DNA from: Casuarina equisetifolia
Lineage: Eukaryota > Streptophyta > Magnoliopsida > Fagales > Casuarinaceae
Direction of reading: 5' to 3'
Assembly (NCBI GenBank): GCA_028551475.1
Contig: CM052361.1
Span: 17,921,274 to 17,985,273 of the forward strand
DNA: 64,000 bases
This document shows, piece by piece, positions 44,513-57,298 of the stretch. The stretch's first letter is position 1; every line of letters starts with the position of its first letter. The position numbers and the translations under genes were made by a program. The notes under the pieces were generated by a model. The model made no database searches and was not told the DNA's origin. It was given only the letters and a program-made list of their open reading frames with translations.

Positions 44513-44756
44513 TCACATTGACGGTGGAGAGTTTCTTGATTCTTTCTTCTCTGTTTTAACCTTTTGTGGGACCAAGATTGTAGCAGGAGATTAGATCCCC
44601 ACCTAAGAAGCACCCATGCCTTTTTTGTGTAAGATTGTTAAATTTATTCAGAATGTCATCTGCTATGAGTATGCGACTATGATCGGCCTCTGCAAAGGAA
44701 GCAGCCTCAATCATGTTTAGTTTTGTATTGCATTCTACGAGGAGGAAAAGAAGCAA

Positions 44757-45995
44757 CTTCTGTGGTCCTCCTGGATCTTTTGGCGTTGTCTCATTTCTAT
44801 ATCATCCAGAACTAGATTTATGTCAAAAACATTTGGATGTACTTTGAAATATAATTTTTAGAAAAGAAAAAACAATTTTCAAGCTTTACAATGTGGTGAG
44901 TGTTATTTCATCAATTAACTTTCTTTTTTTTTTAGCTTGGTTTTTACAATCATGAATTGGTCATTTCAGAAAATAAGCAGCTCTTGTGCTAATTTCGCTC
45001 CTTGACAAGCTATGTCAGTAGTTCATAACAAAAGGATTGAAATGCTTTCAAACACCATATCACACAGTAATAAATCCAATTTGTCATTATATTGAAAAAA
45101 TGGTGGCAACGGGTTCGTGAATCCTCTAAATATTTGGAAAGCGAGTGGCTTGGAAGGCTGAATTTCTTTGTGTACACCCTAAGTGACAATGAGTTTGATG
45201 TTGTCAAAAAAAGAAACCCTTCTCGAGCACCCATAGCTTAGTGGCACATAGGGGATTATCACTTAAGGGGCAGTGGTTTGAGACATTCCTTACTTCAAAT
45301 AAATCTCTTACAATATCCCCCTCCCACCATCCACACACCAAGAAAGAAAAGAAAAAAAAGAACAGAAGAAGAAACCACCATTACATTATACAATGTATGC
45401 CTAGCTGCACACAAATAATAAGAATATAAGACAAAAAATAGGCAAAAATCTTAGTGTGCTTCGATGACTCATAGCGTAGACAAGCAATTGAAGCTCTGTG
45501 CACTGATATTTCCCCAAATGGTAAGCTAGTTGAGGCATGAGATACATACACATGGTTAGTTTTTGATAAACTTTAAAGTTACATTCCTTTTTGAGAAAAT
45601 GCAATTTAAATGTTTCAGAAAATTCCAACTATTCCTACATTGTTATGGCCATGATTTGGGCCTTTGCATCCAAGCGCGAGACAGGGATTCGCTCCCGAGC
45701 CCACATGAGAATCTAGTTTAGATTTCGTGTTTTTTCCCAAACCATATATTGAAACACACTATCATATATGGGGCCTCTTGTGTAATAGAGTCCTTAGATG
45801 TTACTGGTTTGTTAGGACTTAGCAATGAAAAATGTTTATTTTTATCATTAAATACAAGTGCTTTTATAAGTCTATTGATATGGAGAATAAAAAAGAATCA
45901 AGTGTTTCTACAAAATTAGAAAAACTCTTTCAACTCTAAGGCTGTTAGGTTGAGATATGTTTCATACTTTTGAATTCATTATAAAACTAATAATA
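44757..45995. repeat. 1239-bp tandem duplication, copy 1
   Basis: Starts CTTCTGTGGTCCTCCTGG at 44757; the same sequence restarts at 45996. The two copies are collinear through the SINE and the following 0.5 kb with scattered mismatches and small indels. No protein gene inside. Confidence 0.92.
45222..45375 (+). mobile_element. tRNA-derived SINE, copy 1
   Basis: A box TAGCTTAGTGG at 45234-45244, B box GGTTTGAGAC at 45275-45284, A-rich tail at about 45340-45362. Different from the SINE at 27850. Duplicated together with its surroundings, not by transposition. Confidence 0.7.
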
Positions 45996-47240
45996 CTTCT
46001 GTGGTCCTCCTGGATCTTTTGGCGTTGTCTCATTTCTATATCATCCAGAACTAGATTTATGTCAAAAACATTTGGATGTACTTTGAAATATAATTTTTAG
46101 AAAAGAAAAAACAATTTTCAAGCTTTACAATGTGGTGAGTGTTATTTCATCAATTAACTTTCTTTTTTTTTTAGCTTGGTTTTTACAATCATGAATTGGT
46201 CATTTCAGAAAATAAGTAGCTCTTGTGCTAATTTCTCTCCTTGACAAGCTATGTCAGTAGTTTACAACAAAAGGATTTAAATGCTTTCAAGTACCATATC
46301 ACACAGTAATAAATTCAATTTGTCATTATATTGAAAAAATGGTGGCAAAGGGTTCGTGAATCCCCTAAATATTTGGAAAGCGAGTGGCTTGGAAGGCTGA
46401 ATTTCTTTTTGTATATACCCTGAAGTGACAATGAGTTTGATGTTGTCAAAAAAAGAAACCCTCCTCGAGCACCCATGGCTTAGTGGCACACAAGGGATTA
46501 TCACTTAAGGGGTAGTGGTTTGAGACATTCCTTACTTCAAATAAATTTATTAAAACCCCCCACACACACCAAGAAAAAAGAATAAGAAGAAGAAGCCACC
46601 ATTACATTATACAACGTTAGCATGTCTGGTTGCACAAAAATAATAAGAATATAAGAAAAATAGTAGGCAGAAATCTTATTGTGCTTCGATGACTCATGGC
46701 GTAGACAAGCAGTTGAAGCTTTGTGCACTGATATTTCCCCAAATTGGTAATTTATTTGAGGCATGAGATACATATAGATGGTTAATTTTTGATAAACTTT
46801 AAATAACATTCTTTTTTGAGAAAATAAAATTTAAATGTTTCAGAAAACTCCAACTATTCCTACATTGTTATGGCCATGATTTGGGCCTATGCATCCACGC
46901 GCCTAAGAGGGATTCACGCCTGAACCCACCAATTGAGAATCTAGTTCAGATTTCGTGTTTTTTCCCAAACCATATATTGAAACACATTATCATATATAGG
47001 GCCTCTTGTGAAATAGATCCCCTAAATGTTCCTGAGTTGTTAGGACTTGAGCAATGAATAAGGTATATTTTTATCATTAAATACAAGTGCTTTTATAACT
47101 CAATTAATATGGAAAATAAAAAAGAATAAGTGCTTCTACAAAATCAGAAAAACTCTTTCAACTCTAAGGTTATTAGGTTGAGATATGTTTCATTCTTTTG
47201 AATTCATTCTAAAACTAACAATTCTATCATGGGATTCATT
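45996..47240. repeat. 1239-bp tandem duplication, copy 2
   Basis: Second copy of 44757-45995, followed by a partial third repetition of its end. Confidence 0.92.
46462..46590 (+). mobile_element. tRNA-derived SINE, copy 2
   Basis: A box TGGCTTAGTGG at 46476-46486 and B box GGTTTGAGAC at 46517-46526. Part of the duplicated block. Its A-rich tail differs slightly from copy 1. Confidence 0.7.
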
Positions 47241-47510
47241 TGATATATTTTCGAAAATATTAATTCAAGCCTACACATTTATTTTTTCTATTTTTTCCTA
47301 ATCTATTAATATGGAGAATAAAAAAGAATCAAGTGCTCCTACAAAATCAAAAAAACTCTTTCAACTCTAAGGCTATTAGGTTGAGATATGTTTCATACTT
47401 TTGAATTCATTCTAAAACTAATAATTCTATCATGGGATTAATTTGATCTATTTTCGAAATTATTAATTCAAGCCTACACATTTTTTTTTCTATTTTTTCC
47501 TAATTTATTC
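47104..47510. repeat. 202-bp direct repeat at the end of the duplication
   Basis: TTAATATGGA(A/G)AATAAAAAAG begins at 47104 and at 47306. Both units run through AACTCTTTCAACTCTAAGG, TTGAATTCATTCTAAAACTA and AATTCAAGCCTACACATTT. The same unit start occurs once in copy 1 (about 45877). Confidence 0.88.
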
Positions 47511-49567
47511 ATCTGAAAAGAAAGCAAAGTGAGAGCCGCTAGTAAGGTAATCTATATCCTTTTTTTCTTATAGCATTTTGTGAATGGTGGCCGTCGATTT
47601 TAATTCTCTTTAAATACCAAAATTAGTTAATGGCGAAAATAAAACTATAGATTGAATATCGGAGAGGATAATTACAGCAATGCCAGTATTGTGGATAATA
47701 CTGGGGATTATTAACTGCAGGATTTTGTTCTTTTATATTTTGGAAACCGTTCTTTTTAAAAAGATCTAACAGCGTCCGAAGCCATCAACCACCTTTTATC
47801 CTTGTCATGTCTCGTCACTGGCACTTTCCCCTGCATCTCTTTATCACCGGCCACCACCAACCCAAATTCTCCACATGGGGCTTTAGAATTTGTCCTTTTC
47901 CTCAGAAAATGAAGTTCGAAACTCCAATAGCCTCAAAAAATTTCCACTACGCAAATACCCCTCCACGACTTCCAGAAGCCATCAATAATTGCTCTTTATA
48001 TCCCAAAGCTTTTACACTAGTCTTCAACGGAAAACTTGGTGTGCGCTTGGCTCGCCGAGTTCAATAGACCCAAGTCAAGTTGGGTCGGTTGCTGTTCATG
48101 ATAAAACCTAATTATAAACTTCCTCCTTTTTAGTCGGGGTGTTCTTACACATTAAGGATTATCTTATCTTGATAACAATAAAATTATACAGATAATAAGT
48201 TTAGAGCATGACTTAACTTACGGTATAATATTATGCTACATAAAATTAACTAAAAATTAGAAGAAACTTGTTTTATTTAAACGTAATTACAAGCTTTTCC
48301 TTTTTCCTTTTTTTTTTTGTGTAAGACTTGTATTCTTAAAGTCTATTTTGGTATGGTTCTATTTTGTAACATAAAATATAATCTTGGCTCAAAAATATGT
48401 TTTGCTCTCATGTAATATTATTGTAGAGATAGTTGATTGTGTGATAATGATATTTCTTCTTCTTTTTCTTTTCTATTTTTTTTCTTTTACTTGCATTTTC
48501 TTTTTTGTTCTTAAAACATGTTGGAATTCTTATATTCACAGGTGAATATGTAATTATGATTTTCAATACTATGATCTATTCTAATTTTAAAAAAATTGGC
48601 CACTCATTTGTTGATAAAGAGATTAATTAAACTTAGACTACAAAAGAATATTAAATAGAGAGTTTCACATTAAAGAAGTTAATACTTATAATATATTTTA
48701 TAAATTTAAATAACTTCTCTTCTTAAGTAGTCCTTTCACATTTAACATGAATAATATAATATTAAAATATTTGTTTTTTTAACAAAAAGAAAAATAAAGG
48801 GTTTTGATAAATGATGTGCAGCTTTACGTGCATTATGGGGATTCCCTTTGTCCGTCGACTTCTCGGGATAATTCCAGGACGGGAGTAGTCGTTCGTGGTT
48901 GAGATTCGTTTGGTGTAGAGAGATCTACCAATGGAGAAGCGCCACGTGTAACCGACCTTAGAGAGGAACGTGGGAAGAAGCGAAAGAATAATGCAGAAAA
49001 TATAAAGGAAAAGGGGTCTCGAAAATGCTGGTCCATGAAACCTTTAGATCCTTTATTCACACTCGAAGTATGCAAAAGCTGCCGAATGAAAGGGACATGC
49101 ACATCAAAGTTCAAATACAGCTGCCCTTTTTTTATGACTTTAGCTAGTTAATTAAAGTTATGTTCCTAGTTCTGATCTAGAAAGCTAATCTTGAAAAAAT
49201 AAGTCGGCAAGCTTTGATTTAGTTAGTAGCAAATACTGTTTTAGTTTTAAATTTGATACATGCATTATAAAAGAAAAATTGAGAACAAGAAATAGGTTGC
49301 GAAGTTTGTTCGCTTTTGATAGTTTGTAGTTTATGCATGATGTTATGGTGGTAAGAAAATCTATTTTTTTCTTTAAATTGACTCGTAAAAAGATAGATAA
49401 TAATTTTTACTTAATAGATTACAAGTTATATAAGATTTTTCAAAGCTTCTTGTGATACTTGTGAGATAATATCAATAAATAAAAAAATCTTTAAATTCAT
49501 GTAATCAATTACATCATAATTGCATTTACTTTGAATAATATGTTTTGATACTATATTAAAATACTTA
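47511..49567. other. AT-rich intergenic region
   Basis: No gene supported. A slightly GC-richer patch at 48830-49110 carries a 93-codon minus-strand frame that I do not recognise. The plus-strand frame at 47807-48067 is likewise unrecognised and low in support. Confidence 0.5.
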
Positions 49568-49912
49568 TTTTTTTACTTAAAAATAATTTATAAAAAGATG
49601 AATAATAGCAAGTTGCAAGCAAGGAAAGCTATTTGAACACTCATGAGCCCTACAAATACTAGAGAAGATAAAGAGTCCCCACCTCATCCATACGTGGAAT
49701 CAAATTTGAAAAAAGCACACTTAAGTTAAGGATTTTCTGAGTAATATCACAAAAAACTTTTTATTCAAATCATTTGTTACATCATAACTTTGTTTATTTA
49801 AAATCAACTTATAAAAAGTTGAATAATACTAAATTACAAAAAAGTAAGATTTTTTAACGCGCATGAGCCCTACAAATACTAGAGAAGATAACGAGTCCCC
49901 ACCTCGTCCATT
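49568..49912. repeat. Imperfect direct duplication, period about 240 bp
   Basis: CATGAGCCCTACAAATACTA followed by GAGTCCCCACCTC occurs at 49643 and at 49862, each preceded by a TTATAAAAAG.TGAATAATA stretch (49569 and 49810). Confidence 0.8.
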
Positions 49913-50949
49913 GTCCATTTGTGGACCAATTTCGGAAATAACCCCACAGAATTCAAGTTTTCCACTTCTAAAATTCACTTCAAATCATAAAGAAATGATT
50001 AAACCTCGTCGGCATCTATATGATTACACAGCCCCGCCTTTTTGACCATAGCTCATCTATTACGTGAATCACGATGCCATGAAATGACTTTTGATTTGCA
50101 GGATCTCGCATATATTCTCCCATCTGCGGTCCTCTTGTGAACCAGAGTCAAGTCTACCAGATCCTGAACGCACACAATTTGACAAATTGTTTATTTCGAA
50201 TGACACAAGTGGCTTTCCAATCAAAGCCCACTACTGCTAAAGTTTAAACTTCTAGGCATCAAATTAAAAAACTTATTGAAGTGATGGAAGTCGTAGAAAG
50301 GTTAAAAATTCAATTCAAGCTTTTCATTTAAGTTTTATATTAAAGATTTTATTTTTTGATACAAATTTTTATCTTATATATACTCTTGTGCACACTAATG
50401 TGTTTATACTCAAAATTATGTGGGAATAAAATAGAATTGGCTTAAACTTTGATACCTTATAAGAAAATTTAGAATTTTAATTTAAAAACTAATTTTAAAA
50501 TTAAAGGATTATTATTTTCTTTAATGTTTATCTCGTGAATATTATCTTTTGATGGAAGATACACAAAAGTAAAGACAAATAATCAATGTTAACCTCTACT
50601 TTGATAAAACCTTAAGCTTTCACGACATCACATTTTCTTCGTTCCAATAAGTGCAGCTAGCAGCTTCAAAGACACTGATGAGGAGAGTCATGAATAATTC
50701 CATTAACATATTGACAAGGCCAAAGTGCTCATTAGTAGGTATTGAAAATAAAAACCAATTGCCTGTTCATCGGACATTATCTAACAACAATAGAAGTGGT
50801 TTGTGGAAGCCTTGTGGAAAATGACAGCAACGATAATAATGGTGACAATTGTTGCAAGATATTTGTAACTTGCAGCACTGGTTCCTTCGTAAAAATGGCG
50901 TGGCATAACTAGGACACTTGGTAGCTCTAGAAATAGTGTCAATGGTTAT
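49913..50949. other. AT-rich intergenic region
   Basis: No gene seen. 50310-50420 resembles sequence near 9430-9500 (old interspersed repeat). Confidence 0.45.
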
Positions 50950-51632
50950 TGTAAGAATGTTTATTACCTATCTTAAAATTAAATTATAAGATAAAAAGAT
51001 ATTTATTTGATGAATATATGAGTTTATTTGTTTAAGAATGAGAAAATATAAAGACATAGGACATACCTAATATTTTTTTTTATGAATATGTGAATTTATT
51101 TATTGAAAATAAGAGAGTATAAAAGCTTAAAGGCATATACCCCAATATTACATTATGACATAATAAGAGACATAACAATTATAAACTTATTTAAGAAAAA
51201 ATTAAATTTAGAATCCTTCAATTATAACATAACAAAAGATAAATAAATATTTTTAAATGGGCAGGAGCATGATGACATGGCAAAATGCCCTAAGGGCATT
51301 TTTCCACTAACAAATGCAATGTAATCAAACATAACCATTTTCATTAAATTCTCCTTGTAACAAACTATAATATATAGATGTGGAGAGCTAGAGAGGAGAC
51401 TTAGCTACTTAAAGAATGTGTCCATACAAATAGATTAATTAATTACAAACTATAAGATAGACAAGGCTCACACTTAACAATGACAAATAAGCAATAAGGG
51501 AATATTAATGTGTACACTATGTGCACAATGATAATGGACCAACAGATTACATCAACTAGCCACGATAAAGAATTTTAGTTTACGTTCATTAATATAAGCC
51601 TACATTACATGAACTCATACAATGAGTCAACA
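50950..51632 (-). repeat. Probable copia-3 3' LTR
   Basis: The right end is supported by the LTR/polypurine junction. The left end, TGTAAGAATGTTTATTACC at 50950, is a guess by analogy with copia-1 (TGTGGGAATCTTATCC) and length. It may contain a small insertion near 51060-51170. Confidence 0.4.
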
Positions 51633-52318
51633 ATCTCTCACTTAGGCTATAGCAATGATCATAAAATCAAATAATAATACTAGTAGATTTTATATATATA
51701 TGAAAATAATTTTAGAAACATTTTATTTGTGTTGGTCTTGAAAGTATGAAAACGAAATCCTTATTGCCGATCTCATCACATAAAGCTTCAAACTCTCGAA
51801 CAATATCAACAACTATACCATTTAAAGACATAACCCTACCACTATCACAAGAGCTCTCCACTCTATGATATATCAGAATTAGTGTGAGAGATAAGTGACA
51901 ATATATAAACAAGTAAAACGTCACTATCTATATCAATCCCATTCTCCTTATGATCAACATCATACATAAAACTATCATATCAGGAGAATGTAAAATGTCT
52001 TGTATAGAATACTCGAGTTTGTATGCATGTGTGCACAACAAAACACTACAAGATAGCCAATAAACATATACGTGTCCCGGCCAAATGCTTAGTGTTGCAC
52101 ATTCCTTAAGACTTGTAACATGTCTCAAATAAGCACATACGTGTTTAACATGATCAAGAAAATAAGTAACAGACAAGTAACTTGAATGTACTTACATTAA
52201 AGAAAGTTTGCACAATAGTAAACAAGTAGATATTGTAAAATACAAAACATCAAGATGAGCATAAGCTCCAATTAAACAAAAGTATCCAAGAAAATTATAG
52301 TACATCAAACAACTCTCA

Positions 52319-52549
52319 CTAAGCAAAAGCATTAGACAAAGAGCAAAAGCTCCTATTAAGCAAATGAATCAAATGAAGAATTAGGGCCATACTTTTAACA
52401 TGTTTTTGCAACAGAAAAGGACTTAACCCTTTCATAGGTGGTTCATTTAACATGACAATTGTTACAATGTGTTTCATTACAAAGCCGTCATTGTCATCAA
52501 CTTTCTCTTTGACAAGCAAAAGTGTAAAACAATACAAATGCTCTTTCAT
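52319..52549 (-). pseudogene. copia-3 RNase H C-terminal fragment
   Basis: A 76-codon frame with LLVKEKVDDNDGFVMKHI, VMLNEPPMKGLSPFLLQKHV. Corresponds to the VKKGDITVKLIST...MLADPLTKGLAP end of copia-1 pol. Confidence 0.75.
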
Positions 52550-55025
52550 TGCAAAGTAGATACTTTAAAAGAGCTCCCATTGAACAACAACATCCAATGA
52601 TGTTGTCAAGCTCATACAAATGACATGTCAATCAAAAATAAAGGGTAAAAACCCTAATAGTGGGACAAACAATCATAACAGGTACAAGAACAAAAGGGTA
52701 AAAACTTTAACAGTGGGATAAATAACCACAATAGCTGTGAAAACATAAGAGTAAAAACCACACCATGTGTATCAATACTTTACATAATGTCACCTATCTT
52801 AACCTTTCATTAACAGTTAAGAATTAAAATTCACTTATGTCTAGACCTTGTGATACAACCATTGTTGTCAGCAAACGACATAATAATTTTTATCATCATA
52901 ACATAATTGAATAGGTCTAGCACTTAAAACAAACATTATTAATTTTCTTACGAGGCCAACGACTCTATGAATTCCTTAACGATGTTCATCAATCAAATGA
53001 GCCTAGTAGTTACCCTCCAACATGCTCCAATATTGACAACTATAATATCATAACATAGGCCCTACTTTCATTAAAAGATACAAAATCTCAACATCTATGT
53101 AGTTTGCAAATATAAGACGATGTCTTATAAGTCATAAGCTAACTCAATCACACATATACATGTCAACTATTAAACCTTATATCCATTCAAGGATCCCAAG
53201 ATATTCTGAGAATAACCCAATGGTTGAAACTAAGATTTGATTAATGTATGACAAAACATTACTCCAAGAGTAATATCTATCTAGTGTAGCATACACATAA
53301 ATGGAACTTTCAAGTATACTTTTTCATGATACTATCATTTAATATCACTTTCTCAACTTAGCTTCAAGGCACCACAACAAGTTTGGGTTATCACCCACAA
53401 GGATCAAAATATTTCTAGGTTTACAACCTCAAATTCCAAACATATTTTAGAATATAACTTGCATGTGTCCTTATGAGAATGATCAATAATAGGCAATAAT
53501 AATACCAATTCATCTAAATTTCTAAGCCAAAACTCACCACACCATATATCAATATTCAAGCAATAGTGATGACCAACAAAACATTCCAAACTTGTCCTAT
53601 AAATTTCTACTTTAGTGATACACTTACATCAAAGTCTATACATTAATTATTTCAACACCAAATGATTCATATTGTATAGTAATCTTCAAATTTGTACATA
53701 AACAAGATATCATCCTCATAAATAATCAAGAAAAAATTACATTTCTCCTACTAATCTTTGTAGATTGGCATATATAATATGATCTATCATCATTATAGCA
53801 AAATTGTCTAAAGGGAGCTTACTCAAAACCATAAATGTTAATACAATTAAGTTTACATCAAATGCCTCAAACTATTCAAGTTGCATCACATAGATATTCT
53901 TATCTAGAGTTTTCCTCAAAAAGGCGGTCTTGTCAACTAACTATCATGGTAACATATTAAAATAAGCAACCAATATGATGGTCACTATAAAATAAGCTTT
54001 TTAGCTACCAAACAAACAATATCTCTCAAACTTTCTTTATGAAAATTCTCTTGGTTTTATATAGACATTCACTAACAACAATTATGCAACCTTGAGGCAA
54101 TACAATAAGCTCCAAATCCTAGTATTTTTATCAAAATGTCTTATCTATAATTACATATAAGCACAATTCCTACATGTGCTAGAAACATCACTTACACAAG
54201 CAATTGAATTAATATTAATGTTACAATCAAGTTCTCCCAAAAGACCAAGTATTATAAAAGAATCTAACCAAGTAGTATAAAAGAATCTAATCAACTTTCT
54301 CTAGCGGAACCTCTCTATAGAGCCACTAAACCCCTTCATAAAGCCTTTATAAATGGATTTAGGACCTACAAAATCTCAGCCAAGGCCGTTACATCAAATG
54401 GTTCATATATTCCAACAAGTCTAAAAGATGGCTCTTTTGGTTTTACTAAATATGTATAAGGTCAAAGAAATAATATAGTCATATCAAACTTATTACTATT
54501 TCAAATAATCGAAGAATAATTATATTTCTCTGTCACATTATATACTAGATGCTTTGGTGCCTATAAGTTTACGATTCTAGCACTTTAAAGGGTATAAACT
54601 AATACTAGTTACTAATAATCTCAAAAGACAAGACATCAAACAAATTTATAGTCTCCTTCACCTAAATATGGACCATTTAATTTGACTCCCATAAGACATC
54701 CCAAAATATAACACATGAGCCATACAACTTATCATATTTATGAGATTAGTAGCACATATCAGCTACACTGTGGTGCTCACATTTCCCAAAATGAGGCTTT
54801 AAAATATTCAAAATTAACATTTCATCATAATATTCTTCACACTAATCAAACTCTACAATATCAATCTTTTCCCTTTTTTATCTCTCAACATTAGTCCTAA
54901 AGTCTCCAAACATCTCATAGGATGCAAGCATGTTCCTCAACCAACCATCAATCAACATAGTGAGAAAATTAATTATTCTCAATAAAATAAAATATTAGAA
55001 TGACAACATCTAACATGAGCCAACA

Positions 55026-55112
55026 GCTACAACCCCGCAAGCTATTTTGGATAGCCAAGTTTGCAAACGATGTAAGGAGATGCTGGTACAGGGGAGCATT
55101 TTATTACATAAA
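55026..55112 (+). pseudogene. Ty3/gypsy chromodomain scrap
   Basis: An 87-bp segment nearly identical to 63647-63733, reading ATPQAILDSQVCKR. This is the linker into the gypsy integrase chromodomain (PEAVLDRR pattern). It lies between truncated copia-3 and the left edge of segmental duplication copy 2. Confidence 0.8.
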
Positions 55113-55366
55113 TTGTTGTAAGCTATCGGTATTCATGCAGATGGCACGAAAGCTTCCATAGAACATTGAAGCTTCAATTATTATTAAAGCCAGAAGTTCC
55201 CTTCCGATACACTGACGTTAAACGAGAGTGAGAGCATACGCTATCACAACAACAACATACGCTAAAACAGACTAAATAAACAACAACATACGCCAAAACA
55301 GACTAAATAAACTAAGAAAAGTTACATTCTGAACACCTTAACCGTCGAGTCTTTTTAAGGCATAGA

Positions 55367-56122
55367 TCAGGGAGAGCAAGGTATTGGCACAAGATGGAGA
55401 GGAGTTGCCTTTTTCACTGTGATTCCATTGGCTTCACTCATGTCGATGTCTTCCGCCTGTACGCCAGTATTAGGCATTGTCCAATCAAACCAGTATACGA
55501 TGTTAGCTATCACATTTTCAACTGAAGACACAGCAAATGTCATTCCTGGGCATCCTCTTCTCCCACCTCCAAATGGGAGCAATTCAAAGTTTTAACTTTT
55601 GAAATCAATGGGATTTTTTTGAAATCTCTCCGGTAAGAACTCTTCCGGTCTCTCCCAAATGGTAGGGTCTCTTTGAATTTTCCATGTATTGATAAAAACT
55701 CTTGTTTTTGGTGGAATATCATAACCTCCAAACTTCAAACTTGTTGATGTTTCACGTGGTATTGAAAGCGGAGATGGTGGATGCAGTCTCAAAGTTTCCT
55801 TGACGACACACCTCAAGTAATCCATTTGGTTGATGTCATTCATATCAATCTTTGTTTTCTTTCCCACTACCTTCCTCACCTCCTTTTGTGCCTTCTTCAT
55901 GACATTCGGATTTCTTAGGAGCTCTGCCATTAACCACTCCAAAGTTGTTGAAGTAGTATCAATTCCTGCTACAACCATGTCCTGAAATTATGAAGACTCA
56001 AAAAAGTTTATGAGTGTCAGCTTCTGTCACAAATATTTCCTAAAACTATGGAAACACAAAACAGTAGACATGGCTTGTGAAGTACGTGCGTGCGTGCGTG
56101 CGTGTTTGTATCGGAGTGTGCG

Positions 56123-56203
<81 letters not shown>

Positions 56204-56276
56204 ATGCATGTTTGTATATGAGTGTGCGCATGTGTGCGGGTGTGTATGTGTGTGTGTGTGTGTGGGGTGGGGGGCG

Positions 56277-56310
<34 letters not shown>

Positions 56311-57237
56311 AATAGTACTGCTTTGACGTTGGTTTGACTAAGCTAGTTGTCAGGTATGCCATTCCTTTGAAATTTGAGGAGGATATCCATAAAATCTTCC
56401 GCGTTAGGTTTGTCGCCATCACTTTTTGCTGCTTTGTGTTCTTCAACTACTTCATCAAACAAAGCATCAAATTCTCTGAAAGTGGCTCTTAGATTTGGGA
56501 TAAATCCTGTCAAAACATCAATCCATCCCAAAGAAGGGAAAAAATCTCCAAAGCAGAATGCTCCAAGGACCGTAGAAACATTCCTTGCTTGATGTCCCAG
56601 TTGGCTCTTACCATCTTCTTCTTCAAACTTTCGTCCACATACACATCTAGAGACTATATTTGTGGAGGTTGCAATCAGCATCTCAGTTAGATTAATAGAA
56701 GCTCTTTTGAGGCACGACTCCCCTATCTTTTTTATCAAGGCTTCAATTTCTTCCTCCCTTACATGCTGGAACAATTGCACACTTTTGGGGCTCAAAAGTT
56801 CTTGGACACAGTTTCTTGGCTTGTCTCCAATACTCGCCATAACGTGAAAACCCTACGTCCGTGCATCCGTAGAATAAGACATAGGCAGCGGCAGTTTGGG
56901 GCCGGTTTGAGAAGAAAACGTCGTGTGTCTTTAGCATTTCTTTGGTCATTTCTGAAGATGACACCACAAGAGTTGGAACACTGCCCAAGTTTAAGAACAT
57001 AAGGGGACCATACTTCTTGGAGAGTGTTTGAAGAGAACGGTGTGGGAGAGTGCCCAGCTGGTGGAGGTTGCCTAGGATTGGTAGCCTTGGCGGAGATGGA
57101 GGTAAAGTTCGTTTGGCACGTCTAGTATGCAGGCAAGAATAAAGGAAAATGAAGACGAAAAGAAGTGAGAGGAAAGGATTGAAGGGTGTGTTCTGAAGCA
57201 TTTGTGATGATTGTTGCAACCATGATAGTAAAGCCAT
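55367..57237 (-). pseudogene. Cytochrome P450, CYP71 family, dead duplicate
   Basis: Same exon layout as the intact copy: exon 1 57237-56310 (928 bp instead of 930) and exon 2 55981-55367 (615 bp). Three lesions: a 2-bp deletion near 56811 (CACAG where copy 1 has CACAAAG) shifts the frame after YWRQAKKLC; TAG at 56343-56345 replaces Glu in PDIELSQ; TAA at 55592-55594 replaces Gln in DFKSQDF. The motifs AGIDTTS, KETLR and PFGGGRRGCPG remain readable, so inactivation is recent. Confidence 0.93.
56126..56308. repeat. Compound TG/AG microsatellite in the P450 pseudogene intron
   Basis: (TG)n at about 56126-56168, (AG)n to about 56200, then a second interrupted TG tract (56226-56264), a G-rich patch GGGGTGGGGGGCGGGGA and (AG)n to 56308. 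It looks like an internally duplicated version of the single TG-AG block in copy 1. Confidence 0.93.
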
Positions 57238-57288
57238 TTGCTCTCAAATGTTTAAGCACACACTTGATTAAGAACCTATACTTTCTGC

Positions 57289-57298
57289 TATATATATA
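57289..57298 (-). promoter_or_regulatory. TATA box of the P450 pseudogene
   Basis: TATATATATA at the same distance from the ATG as in the intact copy. Confidence 0.65.

Larger units (their letters stand above)
50950..55018 (-). mobile_element. Decayed Ty1/copia element copia-3, 5' part missing
   Basis: On the minus strand, related to copia-1. The junction at 51632 (LTR end GTCAACA, then polypurine complement ATCTCTCACTTAGGC) matches that of copia-1 at 1417. Readable pieces, in order: RNase H end VKEKVDDNDGFVMKHI...MKGLSPFLLQKHVKSMAL (52549-52370), RT region around 53690-53960, integrase C-terminal catalytic part near 54757 (complement of the PEQNGVAE codons), and an INFLTMLIDG...YEMFGDFRTNVE stretch near 54960-54880. 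Gag, protease and the 5' LTR are absent. The element stops where a gypsy scrap begins at 55026. The left LTR limit (50950) is uncertain. Confidence 0.75.

Noticed and set aside
48833..49114. 93-codon minus-strand ORF in a GC-richer patch
   Set aside because: Composition alone opens the frame; no motif or similarity is seen by eye. A translated search could reopen this.
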